NCBI RefSeq assembly: GCF_005519465.1
Contig: NZ_CP027858.1
Span: 2,604,001 to 2,668,000 of the forward strand
Direction: 5' to 3'
Source: Streptomyces clavuligerus
Lineage (GTDB): Bacteria > Actinomycetota > Actinomycetes > Streptomycetales > Streptomycetaceae
DNA length: 64,000 nt
Shown here: positions 35,721-44,450 of the stretch, piece after piece
Position numbering within the stretch: position 1 is the stretch's first letter
Layout: each line of letters begins with the position of its first letter
Notes under the pieces: generated by a model
Seen by the model: only the letters and a program-made list of their open reading frames with translations
Told to the model about the DNA's origin: nothing
Databases searched by the model: none
Made by a program: the position numbers and the translations under genes

Positions 35721-36095
35721 ATGGACGACCGACTCGCCGAGCGCATCCGCCTGTTCCGCGCGGGCGGCCGGGTCCGGCCCGAGGTGGCCGACTTCGTCAC
35801 CGCCGAACTGCGGGCCCTCGCCGACGAGGGCCGCGCCGTCACGGAGACGACCGCCGGAGTGCTGACGAGCCATCTGATGCTGGCGCTCACCCGGCTCCTG
35901 GACGGCGAACCGATCACCGACGACCCCGCCGACGCGCTGCTGACGGCGGAGCTGGGCGGCCGTCCGGACGCCCTGGAACGCGCCCGCGCGGTGGCCCGCC
36001 GCGCCGAACGCGCGCTGGGGGCGGCCCTGCCCGAGTCCGAGGTCCGTTTCCTCGGGATGCACCTGGCCGTCCTCACCGCACAGCCCGCGCCCTGA
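35721..36095 (+). CDS. yhfY: PRD domain protein, YhfY-like
   Basis: A 124-residue helical protein fitting a single PTS regulation domain: two helical halves with the helix SHLMLALTRLLDGEPI and the closing block PESEVRFLGMHLAVL, where PRD proteins carry phosphorylatable histidines (here His in SHLM and MHLA). No DNA-binding domain is attached. GGGAGG precedes ATG 35721. E. coli YhfY is likewise a lone PRD protein in the yhf operon, so this is taken as its counterpart from domain plus context. It opens a six-gene operon. Confidence 0.75.
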   Translation: MDDRLAERIRLFRAGGRVRPEVADFVTAELRALADEGRAVTETTAGVLTSHLMLALTRLLDGEPITDDPADALLTAELGGRPDALERARAVARRAERALGAALPESEVRFLGMHLAVLTAQPAP

Positions 36096-36162
36096 GCCCT
36101 CGTACCGGTCCGATCCGTACCCAGCGCTGAGCCGGCGGCACCGCCGCCAGGACGGAGCCCTC

Positions 36163-36519
36163 ATGAACATCCTCACCGGCGGTCTCGGCAGGACGGAGAC
36201 CGCCGACGCGCTGCGCGCCCTCGCCCTCGACGGCGTCGAGATCACCGTTTCGAACGATCTGGAGGCGGCGCGGCGGCTCACCACCGGCGGGGCCGACTAC
36301 TACCTCGGAACGTGCCACACCGGCGCCGGGGCCTCGCTCGGGGTGCTCGTCGGCCTGCTGGGCCAGGGGACCTGTCACACCTTCGGCCGCTCGGTCCCCA
36401 CGGAGACCGAGGTCGGCGCCCTGCTCGCGGACGGCAAACGGGTCTTCGGCTTCTCCCTGGACCGGATCGACGCCGTCGCGCCCGCCATCGGACGCGCCAT
36501 CGCCGCCGCCCGCGCCTGA
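36163..36519 (+). CDS. yhfU: YhfU-like protein (DUF2620)
   Basis: A 118-residue protein that matches what I recall of E. coli YhfU: the shared blocks are NDLEAARRL (NDMEAA in E. coli), GADYYLGTCHTGAGASL (LDYYIGACNTGAGAAL) and GKRVFGFSL. The glycine-rich TGAGA loop suggests nucleotide or phosphate binding, but no function is known. ATG 36163 lies 68 bases after the PRD gene with a GGAG site. Confidence 0.9.
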   Translation: MNILTGGLGRTETADALRALALDGVEITVSNDLEAARRLTTGGADYYLGTCHTGAGASLGVLVGLLGQGTCHTFGRSVPTETEVGALLADGKRVFGFSLDRIDAVAPAIGRAIAAARA

Positions 36520-36649
36520 GCACGGCGCGCCCGGCCCGAGCACAGCGCGCCCCCGCGTCGTGGCACAGCGCGCCGCGCGAGCCCCGGTACACACCGCGGG
36601 CCAGGACCCGACCTGCCCACCGCGCCCGGCAACCGGAGTGGAGTGACCC

Positions 36650-38029
36650 GTGCACCTCCCCATCGCCGCCGCCCCCGTCCCCGCGCCGCCGCCCGCCGGG
36701 CTCGACTTCACCGCGTTCCAGCAGGGGACGGTGATCGGCCTCTGCGCGCTGACCGCGCTCGTCTCCCATCTGGCCTTCGCCGTCTTCAACGACGGCGTCC
36801 GCCCCTTCCTGCTGGACTTCGTCCACGGCCGGACCACCCGCAACGCCACCGCCGCCGTCGCCTTCGGCCTCTCCGCGGGCTTCGTCTTCGGCCTCGGGGC
36901 GCCGATGGCGCTCTCCAGCGGGGTCCTCAACCCCTGGCTGCTCTTCCTCCCCACCGATGTCCTCGGGCTGCTCGCCCCGGGCCGTGTGCTCGCCCTCCTG
37001 CTGGGCGCGGCGTGGGGCGCGGTGGTGGTCTTCGGCCTGGACGGGGCGAACGACCTGGCGCACGACCTGCCCGTCGACTTCCTCACCGCGATGCAGCAGA
37101 TGTCGACGCCGATCCTCTTCCTCTTCACCCTCTTCCCGGTGCTCGCGATCGTCCGGCAGTTCGGCCGGGCCTGGGGCGCCGTCGCGGGCGCCCTGGAACT
37201 CTCCCTGGTCGTGGCGACGATGAAGCTCTGGCCGAACATGTTCGCCGGGGCGCTCGCCATGGCCGTGGGGGTGCTGCTGCTCGTCTCGCTCGCCGTCGCC
37301 CGGGATCTGCGGCTGCGCCGCGAGCAGGCGGCCGCCCAGGCCACCCGGCCCACCTCCGGAGCCGCCGGTGCCGCCGGTGCCGCCGCCGACCCGCTGGCCT
37401 CGCTCTTCAGCGCGGGCGCGGCCCGGCTGCGGCGCTTCCTCCCGCTCTTCGCCCTGCTCGGCGCGGGGGTCGCCGTCCTCGCCCAGAGCCATGTCTTCGG
37501 CGGCGGCGAGGCGACCAGCTTCCTCATCGCCAAGGGCGAGCACACCGAAGCGGCCCAGGTCGACTTCTACCGCGCCTTCGGCTTTCTGCCGCTGATCGCC
37601 ACCACCGCGCTCGCCTCGGGCGCGTACGCGATCGCGGGCTTCACCTTCGTCTACCCGCTGGGCTATCTGATGCCGAGCGCGCTGCTCGCGGCGGGCGCCG
37701 GGGCCCTCGTCCTCACCGTCGAGGTACTGGCCCTGTCCGCGCTCGGCCGACTGCTCGGGCGGCTGCCGACCGTCCGGGACTCCTCCGAGCACCTGCGCGG
37801 GGCGATCACCGAGACCCTGCTGCTGGCGATCCTCTTCGGCTCGCTGATGGCCGCGAACGCGATGGGCGGCGGGCTGGGCATCCTGATCGTCGGCGGGCTC
37901 TATCTGCTGAACGAGGCGATGGGACGGCCACTGGTCCGGATGGCCGCCGCGCCCGCCGCTGTCCTCGCGGGCGGGGTACTGCTCAATCTGCTGCACTGGC
38001 TCGGCCTGTTCACCCCGGTGGCCGCCTGA
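36650..38029 (+). CDS. yhfT: YhfT-like integral membrane protein
   Basis: A 459-residue protein with about eleven hydrophobic helices. Extended agreement with E. coli YhfT as I remember it: FNDGVRPFLLDFV, AFGLSAGFVFGLG, NPWLLFLPTDVLGLLA, FGFLPLIATTALASGAYAIA, GFTFVYPLGYL, LLNEAMGRPLVRMAA and the final LLHWLGLFTPV. A poly-Ala/Pro cytoplasmic loop near residue 230 is a local addition. It is presumably the operon's transporter; substrate unknown. GTG 36650 follows GGAG with six bases of spacing. Confidence 0.92.
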   Translation: MHLPIAAAPVPAPPPAGLDFTAFQQGTVIGLCALTALVSHLAFAVFNDGVRPFLLDFVHGRTTRNATAAVAFGLSAGFVFGLGAPMALSSGVLNPWLLFLPTDVLGLLAPGRVLALLLGAAWGAVVVFGLDGANDLAHDLPVDFLTAMQQMSTPILFLFTLFPVLAIVRQFGRAWGAVAGALELSLVVATMKLWPNMFAGALAMAVGVLLLVSLAVARDLRLRREQAAAQATRPTSGAAGAAGAAADPLASLFSAGAARLRRFLPLFALLGAGVAVLAQSHVFGGGEATSFLIAKGEHTEAAQVDFYRAFGFLPLIATTALASGAYAIAGFTFVYPLGYLMPSALLAAGAGALVLTVEVLALSALGRLLGRLPTVRDSSEHLRGAITETLLLAILFGSLMAANAMGGGLGILIVGGLYLLNEAMGRPLVRMAAAPAAVLAGGVLLNLLHWLGLFTPVAA

Positions 38030-38072
38030 CCGCGGCGCCCGTACCGCCGCTCCCCTCCGGAGGCCCCGCACC

Positions 38073-39209
38073 ATGGACCGCGCCACCCGCCCGGCCCCAC
38101 CGGCCCCACCGCAGGTCCGTACGGTCACCGGGCCGCTCCCCGGTCACGCGGTCACCGGCCCGGTCCTCGCCCATGAGCATCTGGCCCTGGACCTGGACCG
38201 GACGGGGGAGGGCGCGGCCGTGCTCGACGCCCGCCACGCCCCGGCGGTGGCCGCCGAGCTGGCCGGGCTGCGGGAGGAGTACGGCCTCGGCCTCGTCGTC
38301 GAGCCGACCTGCCGGGGCATGGGCCGGGACCCGGCGGCCCTGCGGCGGATCTCCCGGGCGTCCGGCGTCGCCGTGGTCGCCGCCACCGGCTGGTACTACG
38401 AGCCGTTCCACACCCCCGAGGTGAACGGCGCCGGGGTCGAGGAGCTGGCGGACGTCCTGATCCGGGAGATCACCACGGGCATCACCACAGGCGCCGCCGC
38501 AGGCATCACCACGGGCGCCGCCGCGGGCGCCGTCCCCGCCGCGGCCGGGACCGGTGCCGGGCCCGTCCTCCCGGGGATCATCGGCGAGGTCGGCAGCCAC
38601 GGCGAGACCCCGAGCGAGCCCGAGACCCGGGTGCTGCGGGCCGCCGCCCGGGCCGCGCTCGCCACCGGTCTCGCCGTCGCCACCCACGCCCACCTCGGCC
38701 GGGGCGGCCCCGCGCAACTCGCCCTCCTCACCCGTGAGGGACTGCCGCCCGACCGTGTCAGCATCGGCCACCAGGACCTCCTGGACTCCCCCGCCGTCCA
38801 CCGGGAGCTGGCGGCGACCGGCGCGTACGTCGCGTTCGACACCGTCGGCAAGGAGGACTACGGGAGCGACACCACCCGGCTGCGGCTGCTGCTGGCCCTC
38901 CTGGAGGCGGGCCACGCCGACCGGGCGCTGCTCAGCGGGGACATCTCCCGCCACCGCTATCTGTGGTCCGAGGGCGGCCAGGGGTACGGGCACCTCTTCC
39001 GCGTCTTCCTGCCCCGGCTGCGCGCCGCCGGGGCCGACGACGCGCTGATCGACCTGCTGACCCGCCGCAATCCGCTGCGGCTGCTCACCGGCGCCGACCC
39101 GGGGCCCGCGCGCCCTGCCCCCGTTCCGCCTCCGTCCCCGTCTCCGTCCCCTCCTCCGGCTCCGCCTCGGCCTCCGCTCCAGGACCCCTCCCCCAAGGAC
39201 GCCCGATGA
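38073..39209 (+). CDS. yhfV: YhfV-like phosphotriesterase-homology protein
   Basis: A 378-residue amidohydrolase-fold protein of the phosphotriesterase homology family. Metal motifs: LAHEHLALDL (HxH), PGIIGEVGSHGETPSEPE (bridging region), ATHAHLG, SIGHQDLLD and the catalytic Asp in LLSGDISRHRYLW. The order and spacing follow E. coli YhfV (Php). An Ala/Gly/Thr repeat (ITTGITTGAAAGITTGAAAG) is inserted near residue 135, and the last 40 residues are a Pro-rich tail. The enzyme may be a lactonase or phospho-ester hydrolase; substrate unknown. GGAGG lies upstream of ATG 38073; the stop overlaps yhfS as ATGA. Confidence 0.92.
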   Translation: MDRATRPAPPAPPQVRTVTGPLPGHAVTGPVLAHEHLALDLDRTGEGAAVLDARHAPAVAAELAGLREEYGLGLVVEPTCRGMGRDPAALRRISRASGVAVVAATGWYYEPFHTPEVNGAGVEELADVLIREITTGITTGAAAGITTGAAAGAVPAAAGTGAGPVLPGIIGEVGSHGETPSEPETRVLRAAARAALATGLAVATHAHLGRGGPAQLALLTREGLPPDRVSIGHQDLLDSPAVHRELAATGAYVAFDTVGKEDYGSDTTRLRLLLALLEAGHADRALLSGDISRHRYLWSEGGQGYGHLFRVFLPRLRAAGADDALIDLLTRRNPLRLLTGADPGPARPAPVPPPSPSPSPPPAPPRPPLQDPSPKDAR

Positions 39210-41281
39210 CCGTCACCGATCCCGTGTCCCTCCCCCGGACCCACCCCCTGCCCACCGTGCCGCTCCAGGACGCGATCGCCCGTCAGTTCCAGCTCCTGGA
39301 GTGCGTCACCGGCCACTTCGAGGGCCAGGAGCTGTTCACGGCGGACGCCGGAGTGGTTCCCGGTCCCGGCCGGCCCCGGACCACCGCCAAGGTCGAGGCG
39401 GTGCTCGCCGACTTCTTCGGCGCCGAGGACGCGGCCCTCGTCCAGGGCGCGGGCACCGGGGCGATCCGGGCGGCGCTGCACGCGGCGGGCATCCGCCCGG
39501 CGACCCCCGGCGGGCTGCTGGTGCACACGGCCCCGCTCTACCCGACCACCCGGACCACCCTCGTCGGCATGGCGGTCCGCACCGTCGCCGCCGACTACGG
39601 CGACCCGGCGGCGCTGGCCGCCGTACTGCCCTCCGTGCGCTGGGCGTACATCCAGCACACGCGGCAGCGGCTCGGCGACGCGTACGACGTGGGCGCGACC
39701 GTGGCCGCGTGCCGGGCCGCCGGGGTCCGCACGATCGTCGACGACAACTACGCGGCGCTGCGGGTGCCCGCGTGCGGGGTGGAACTGGGCGCGGACGCGT
39801 CCTGCTTCTCGCTCTTCAAGCTGCACGGCCCCGAGGGGGTCGGAGCGGTCGTCGGCGCCCGTGATCTGATCGACCGGATCCGCTCCGACAACTACTCCGG
39901 CGGCGGCCAGGTCCAGGGCCACCAGGCGCTGGACGCACTGCGCGCGCTCACCCACGTCCCGGTGATGTGGTCCATCCAGTCCCAGGTCACGGAGGAGGTC
40001 GCCGAGCGGCTGCGGGCGGGCGAGGCGCCCGGGGTCGCGGAGGTCGCCGTCGCCAACGCGCAGGACCGCTGTCTGCTGGTGCGGCTGGAGCGCCCGCTCG
40101 CCCGCGAGCTGCCCGCTGCCGCGGCCCGGCTGGGTGCGGCGCCGCACCCCGTGGGGGCGAACTCCCGCTACGAGATCGCCCCGCTGGTCTACCGCCTCTC
40201 CGGCTCCTGCCTGGAGGACGCGCCCGCGCTCGCCGACTGGGCCGTCCGCGTCAACCCGATGCGAGCGGGCGCGGACCTCGTCGTCGACCTGCTGCGCCGC
40301 GCCATCGCCTCACTGACCCCACCGGGCACCTCCCCGAGCCCCGGCGGCACTCCGGACCACTCCCCGGCGTCGGGCGCGCCCGCGGCCCCCGGAAGCGCTC
40401 GCCATACGACTCCCGGCGCCCCTCCGGCCCCCGGCGGGGACACCGCACCGGGCCGGTCCCCCCGTACAGAGCCCCAGGACCACTTCCCGTCCCCCGGCCA
40501 TCATGGCGCACCCGACGGAACCCCAGCACCGAGCGGCCCCCCGGCACCGGACCCCACACCACCACCCGGCGGCCCCACCGCGCTGGACGGCCCTGCGCCA
40601 CCCGGCGAGCCCCCGGCACCCGGTGGCGCTGGGGAACTGGGCAGCGCCACGACACCCGATCGGCATGCGCCACCCGGCGAAGCCCCGTTCCCGAGCGACC
40701 CTCCGGCGCCGGGCGGCCCCACCGCACCGGGCCACTCCCCCGGTACGGGGACCCAGGACCGCCCACCGGCACCGGCACCGGCCCCGGGCAGCCGACCGAC
40801 ACCCGGCGGGCCCCCAGCCCCCGGCCGTCATGGCGCACCCGACGGAACCCCAGCCCCGAACGGCCCCCCGGCACCGGACCTCGCACCACCACCCGGCAAC
40901 TCCCTGGCACCCGCCACCCCTGCGGTACCCGGCGACTCCCCCGGGACGAAGGCCCCGAACGGCCCCCCGGCACCCGGCAGTCGACCCGTGCCCGGCAGCG
41001 CTGGGGCACCTGGCCCCTCCCCCGGTACAGGGGCCCAGGACCGCCCACCGGCCCTGGGCTGCCCCCCGGCCCCCTGCGGGCCCGCCGCACCCGACAGCCC
41101 CCCAGGCCCGAGCGGCCTCCCGGCCCCCGGCAGCCATGGCGCACCCGACGAGGACACCCCACCAAGCCGGTCCCCCGGTACAGGGACCCAGGACCGCCCA
41201 CCGGCCCCCGGCGGCGCCACGGCGCCGGACGGCCCTGCGGGCCCTACCGCCCCCGGCGGGCCCGCCGCGCCCCGGTGCTGA
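39206..41281 (+). CDS. yhfS: YhfS-like PLP enzyme with a long Pro/Ala/Gly-rich C-terminal tail
   Basis: A 691-residue product, nearly twice the family length. Residues 1-370 are a fold-type I PLP enzyme (aminotransferase class V-like) matching E. coli YhfS: AALVQGAGTGAIRAALHAAG, the strand YIQHTRQRLGDAYDV, TIVDDNYAALRV, and the PLP lysine in SCFSLFKLHGPEGVGAVVG. E. coli YhfS ends at the equivalent of RRAIASL (residue 370). The remaining 320 residues (40316-41281) are PAPGGP-type low-complexity sequence encoded by DNA repeats. The region is open in all three forward frames, so the tail may simply be an expanded spacer that lacks stops. ATGA overlap with yhfV shows coupling. Confidence 0.9.
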   Translation: MTVTDPVSLPRTHPLPTVPLQDAIARQFQLLECVTGHFEGQELFTADAGVVPGPGRPRTTAKVEAVLADFFGAEDAALVQGAGTGAIRAALHAAGIRPATPGGLLVHTAPLYPTTRTTLVGMAVRTVAADYGDPAALAAVLPSVRWAYIQHTRQRLGDAYDVGATVAACRAAGVRTIVDDNYAALRVPACGVELGADASCFSLFKLHGPEGVGAVVGARDLIDRIRSDNYSGGGQVQGHQALDALRALTHVPVMWSIQSQVTEEVAERLRAGEAPGVAEVAVANAQDRCLLVRLERPLARELPAAAARLGAAPHPVGANSRYEIAPLVYRLSGSCLEDAPALADWAVRVNPMRAGADLVVDLLRRAIASLTPPGTSPSPGGTPDHSPASGAPAAPGSARHTTPGAPPAPGGDTAPGRSPRTEPQDHFPSPGHHGAPDGTPAPSGPPAPDPTPPPGGPTALDGPAPPGEPPAPGGAGELGSATTPDRHAPPGEAPFPSDPPAPGGPTAPGHSPGTGTQDRPPAPAPAPGSRPTPGGPPAPGRHGAPDGTPAPNGPPAPDLAPPPGNSLAPATPAVPGDSPGTKAPNGPPAPGSRPVPGSAGAPGPSPGTGAQDRPPALGCPPAPCGPAAPDSPPGPSGLPAPGSHGAPDEDTPPSRSPGTGTQDRPPAPGGATAPDGPAGPTAPGGPAAPRC
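40494..41204. repeat. Long diverged repeats encoding the YhfS tail
   Basis: A 77-base unit at 40494-40570 recurs at 40821-40897 with five mismatches (core ATGGCGCACCCGACGGAACC) and its start recurs once more near 41125. A 34-base unit (CCCCCGGTAC...CCACCGGC) occurs at 40737-40770, 41019-41052 and 41171-41204, with a decayed copy near 40458. Offsets are 327 and about 282/152 bases. Confidence 0.85.
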
Positions 41282-41295
41282 GGGGCGGGGCCGGC

Positions 41296-42459
41296 GTGTT
41301 CCTCGATGTCGTCCTCCGTCGCAATCCCGCGCTCGCCGGGGCCGCCACCGCGCTGCACCGGCGGGGGCGCATCCCGCCCGACACCTATGTCCTGGACCTC
41401 GACGCCGTCGACGCCAACGCCGCGCTGCTCGCGGACCGGGCCGAGCGGCTCGGGCTCGGGCTCTGGTTCGTCGTCAAGCAGTTCGGCCGCAACCCCGCGC
41501 TGATCCGGGCCGTGGCCCGGCACATCCCCCGGTACGCGGCGATCGACGCCGCCGAGGCCCGTGCGCTGGACGCGGCCGGGGCCCGCCCCGGCAACCTCGG
41601 TCATCTCTCGCAGATCCCCGTGCGCGCCCTCGGCGGGCTGCTGGCCCTGCGGCCCCTGGCCGTCACCGTGTTCGACCTGGCGGGCGCCCGCGCGGTCGGC
41701 CGGGCGGCCCGGCGCGGCGGGTGGACGCAGGACGTCCTCGTACGGCTGGAGAACGGGCCCGGCTCCGGCCACCCCGGCCAGGAGGGCGGCGTACCGCTCA
41801 CCGCCCTGACGGAGTTCGCCGAGGCCGCCGAGCGGCTGCCGGGGGTGCGGATCGCGGGCGTCACCGCCTTCCCGTGCGTCCGCTGCGACCCGGTCACCGG
41901 GCAGCCGTCCGCCACACCCGACCTCGCCGCGGCACAGGCCGCCGTCGCGCTGCTGACCGCGCGGGGCCATGAAGGGCTCCTGCTGAGCGCCCCGGGGGCC
42001 ACCTGCGCCGCCGTGCTGCCGCTGCTCGCCGCCGCCGGGGCCACCCACGGGGAGCCGGGACACGCCCTCACCGGCACCACCCCGCTGCACGCCGCCGACC
42101 AGGACCAGCCCGAACGGCCCGCGTACGTGTATGTCACCGAGGTCGCCCACACCCTGGCCGACGGCCGCCCCGCCCTCTTCGGCGGCGGCTTCTACGCCCG
42201 GGGGCGGGCCCGCACCGCCCTGCTGCCGCGCACCGGGACCCGGCTGCCGGTGCTCCCGGCGCCCCCGGACCACATCGACTACTACCGGCTGCTGGCGGCC
42301 CCGGCCCGCCCCCGGGAGGCCCGGACCGGGGACACCGCGCTGCTCGCGTTCCGTACCCAGATCTTCGTCACCCGGTCCACGGTCGCGGTCGTCGCGGGGC
42401 TCTCCACGGGCCGGGGGCGGCTCCTGGGTCTGTACGACTCCCGGGGCCGCCCCCTGTGA
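41296..42459 (+). CDS. yhfX: YhfX-like PLP enzyme (alanine racemase N-terminal fold)
   Basis: A 387-residue fold-type III PLP protein. GTG 41296 gives MFLDVVLRRNPALAGAAT, aligned with the start of E. coli YhfX as I recall it; GTG 41275, which overlaps the yhfS stop, would add seven residues. Shared blocks: DTYVLDLDAVDANAALL, the PLP lysine in LWFVVKQFGRNPALI, GVTAFPCVRCDPVTG, THGEPGHALTGTTPL, PALFGGGFYARGRA and LLAFRTQIFVTRSTVAVV. It resembles the YhfX branch rather than true alanine racemase. Substrate unknown; last gene of the operon. Confidence 0.92.
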   Translation: MFLDVVLRRNPALAGAATALHRRGRIPPDTYVLDLDAVDANAALLADRAERLGLGLWFVVKQFGRNPALIRAVARHIPRYAAIDAAEARALDAAGARPGNLGHLSQIPVRALGGLLALRPLAVTVFDLAGARAVGRAARRGGWTQDVLVRLENGPGSGHPGQEGGVPLTALTEFAEAAERLPGVRIAGVTAFPCVRCDPVTGQPSATPDLAAAQAAVALLTARGHEGLLLSAPGATCAAVLPLLAAAGATHGEPGHALTGTTPLHAADQDQPERPAYVYVTEVAHTLADGRPALFGGGFYARGRARTALLPRTGTRLPVLPAPPDHIDYYRLLAAPARPREARTGDTALLAFRTQIFVTRSTVAVVAGLSTGRGRLLGLYDSRGRPL

Positions 42460-42475
42460 CCACCGGCGCCCGTGC

Positions 42476-44092
42476 TCAGTGGCGGCCCTGCACCAGCGGG
42501 TCGTGGAAGCCGACCGCGAAGACGGTCCGCAGGGACAGCGGCCGGTCGCCGTACTGCGCGGAGCAGGCGTCCAGCGGATCGCGCAGCGGCAGGGGCCCGC
42601 CCCGGGCGGTCCGGCGTCCGGGCGGACAGACCTTCTCGGTCAGCCCCCAGAGCTCGTCCACGGCCCGGCCGTCGCGGCGGGGCCAGTGGCTGAGGGCCTG
42701 GACGGTGCCCGCGGCCCAGTTGCCCCGGGGGTGGATGCCGTCCGGGCTGCCGTCCCGGGTCTGACAGGCGGTGGTGAGCGTGGGGCGGGTGTCCCCCAGC
42801 CAGGTGCGGGCGAAGATGTTCGGCAGGGTCTCGCAGCCCTTGTGGAACGCGAAGTTGAGCACGCCCCGGGTGTCCGTCCAGGTCATACCGCCCTGGAGTC
42901 CGGTGTAGCGGTCGGCGGTGTAGGCGTCGTCGGGCACCGCCCGGCCGCCGGTCAGGGGCAGCAGCCCGGGGGCGGACGGCGCGTTCATGGGGTTGAGGCG
43001 GTAGCGGACCACCCGGGCGCCGCGGACGGAGCCGTACCACTCGCCGACGACGAGCCGGTACGCCCCGGCCCCTCCCGTTCCTCCGGAGCCGCCCGTTCCA
43101 CCCGTTCCGCCCGTTCCTCCGGCGGCGGTGGCCGTCCGCGACCCGCTCTTGTCCAGGGAGAGCCAGGAGAAGCAGAGGGCGCGCGGAGCGGGCCGCCCTC
43201 CGGCGCCCCGGGTCCCGCAGCCGCCCGCCGGGACGGCCGCGTCCTGCCGATAGGTATGGGTCTGCGGGACGACATACGGATAGCCGCAGGCGCTGGAGCG
43301 GCCGTCGGCGCCGACGCCGTACGTGGTGACACCGGAGCCGTAGGTGTCGACCTTCGCCATCCGTCCGAGGTCGAAGACGCGCAGCCCCCGGACGGTGTCG
43401 GTGACGTAGAGATGGTTCCCGTACCAGACGACCCCGCCGCCGTGGCCGGTGACATAGCGGAAACCGGGCCCGCCCGCCCCCGTGGACGAGGGCCCCGCCG
43501 CCGTCGGCTCGACGAGGAGCACATGGCGGTAGCGGCGGGTGGCGTGGTCGATGAGGGTCAGCCGCAGCAGATTGTGACTCCGGCACCCGGCGGCGGGGCG
43601 GCCGGGGTTCTCGTGGTGCCAGGCGATCGCGAGGGCGGAGCGCCGCTGGATCGCGCCGTCGCCGCCGTCGGCGGTGCCCGTGCTGCTCAGCCCCTGCGGC
43701 AGCCACTCCATCGTGGTGTCGTCCCGGTGGGACGAGTCCCAGCACCAGGCGGCCCGGCGGCTGACCGGCGGCAGGGCGAGCGCCTCCGCGCCCGCGCAGG
43801 CCCGCATCCGGCGGAGCCCCAGCCAGCCGTCGGGGCGGCCCCGCGAGTCGGTCGTCAGCTCGGTGTCGAGCACGTCGGCCAGGCTCACCCGCCGGGTCAG
43901 CCGGGTCCGCGCCAGTTCGTCGGCGAGGGGCCGGTGATCGGTCGCGGTCAGTCCGAAGGCGCCGTCCGTCAGGGGCAGCCGCCGTACGGCGGGCCCGGGG
44001 CGCTCCGCGCCTGCGGCCTCCGGGCCGCTCAGCAGGGTGACCGCCGGGAGCAGCGAGAGCGCCAGGGCCCTCAGTCCGCGCAGTGTCCGCAC
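42476..44092 (-). CDS. Large secreted protein of unknown function, probably beta-propeller
   Basis: A 538-residue exported protein. GTG 44092 has AAGGAG five bases upstream and opens a signal peptide (RTLRGLRALALSLLPAVTLLSG...AAGA). The mature part has repeated strand patterns typical of a propeller (WYGNHLYVTDTVRGLRVFDLG; GSVRGARVVRYRLNP; GLQGGMTWTDTRGVLNFAFHKG) and several cysteines for disulphides. A GGTGGTGGSGGTGGAG linker sits near residue 345. Related Streptomyces secreted proteins exist, but I cannot name a family. It is convergent with yhfX, 16 bases apart, with its stop close to that of yhfX. Confidence 0.8.
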   Translation of the reverse strand: MRTLRGLRALALSLLPAVTLLSGPEAAGAERPGPAVRRLPLTDGAFGLTATDHRPLADELARTRLTRRVSLADVLDTELTTDSRGRPDGWLGLRRMRACAGAEALALPPVSRRAAWCWDSSHRDDTTMEWLPQGLSSTGTADGGDGAIQRRSALAIAWHHENPGRPAAGCRSHNLLRLTLIDHATRRYRHVLLVEPTAAGPSSTGAGGPGFRYVTGHGGGVVWYGNHLYVTDTVRGLRVFDLGRMAKVDTYGSGVTTYGVGADGRSSACGYPYVVPQTHTYRQDAAVPAGGCGTRGAGGRPAPRALCFSWLSLDKSGSRTATAAGGTGGTGGTGGSGGTGGAGAYRLVVGEWYGSVRGARVVRYRLNPMNAPSAPGLLPLTGGRAVPDDAYTADRYTGLQGGMTWTDTRGVLNFAFHKGCETLPNIFARTWLGDTRPTLTTACQTRDGSPDGIHPRGNWAAGTVQALSHWPRRDGRAVDELWGLTEKVCPPGRRTARGGPLPLRDPLDACSAQYGDRPLSLRTVFAVGFHDPLVQGRH

Positions 44093-44261
44093 TCCGACTC
44101 CTTCACCTGGGCAGCCCCCCATGGATCGGATAAGACGACCACCAGTGGATCATGAAAATGCGACATTCCGGTGGATCTCGCCGCTGAAGGGAGTCAGGCG
44201 TGTCCCGCGTACCCACCCGGAGCCCCACGGGTCCGCGGGCGCCCCGGGTACGGACACGACA

Positions 44262-44300
44262 AGGGGCCGGGCCCCTCCCGAAGGAGAGCGCCCGGCCCCT
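44262..44300. terminator. GC hairpin in the lysS / secreted protein gap
   Basis: AGGGGCCGGGC (44262-44272) pairs perfectly with GCCCGGCCCCT (44290-44300) around a 17-base loop, downstream of lysS. The 358-base gap 44093-44450 holds no gene otherwise; it contains the promoter of the secreted protein and a short tandem repeat. Confidence 0.7.
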
Positions 44301-44333
44301 GTGCCGTGCCTGTGCCGTGTCTGTGCCGTGCGG
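44301..44333. repeat. Three tandem 11-base units
   Basis: GTGCCGTGCCT, GTGCCGTGTCT and GTGCCGTGCGG follow one another directly after the terminator hairpin. Confidence 0.8.
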
Positions 44334-44450
44334 GTCCGGCTGCCGCCGCGTCCCGGACGGGCCGTCACCGTCCCGCGCGGACGCCTCGTCCGGGCCGCCG
44401 CCGCGTCCCGGACACCCCGGACGCCTCGGACCGCCCGGCCCGATGGCGCG

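Noticed and set aside
40251..41201. Minus-strand 316-codon frame opposite the yhfS tail
   Set aside because: It is the reverse reading of the tail repeats (GGPGSLYRGTG-type), has no ribosome site and crosses a well-supported operon.
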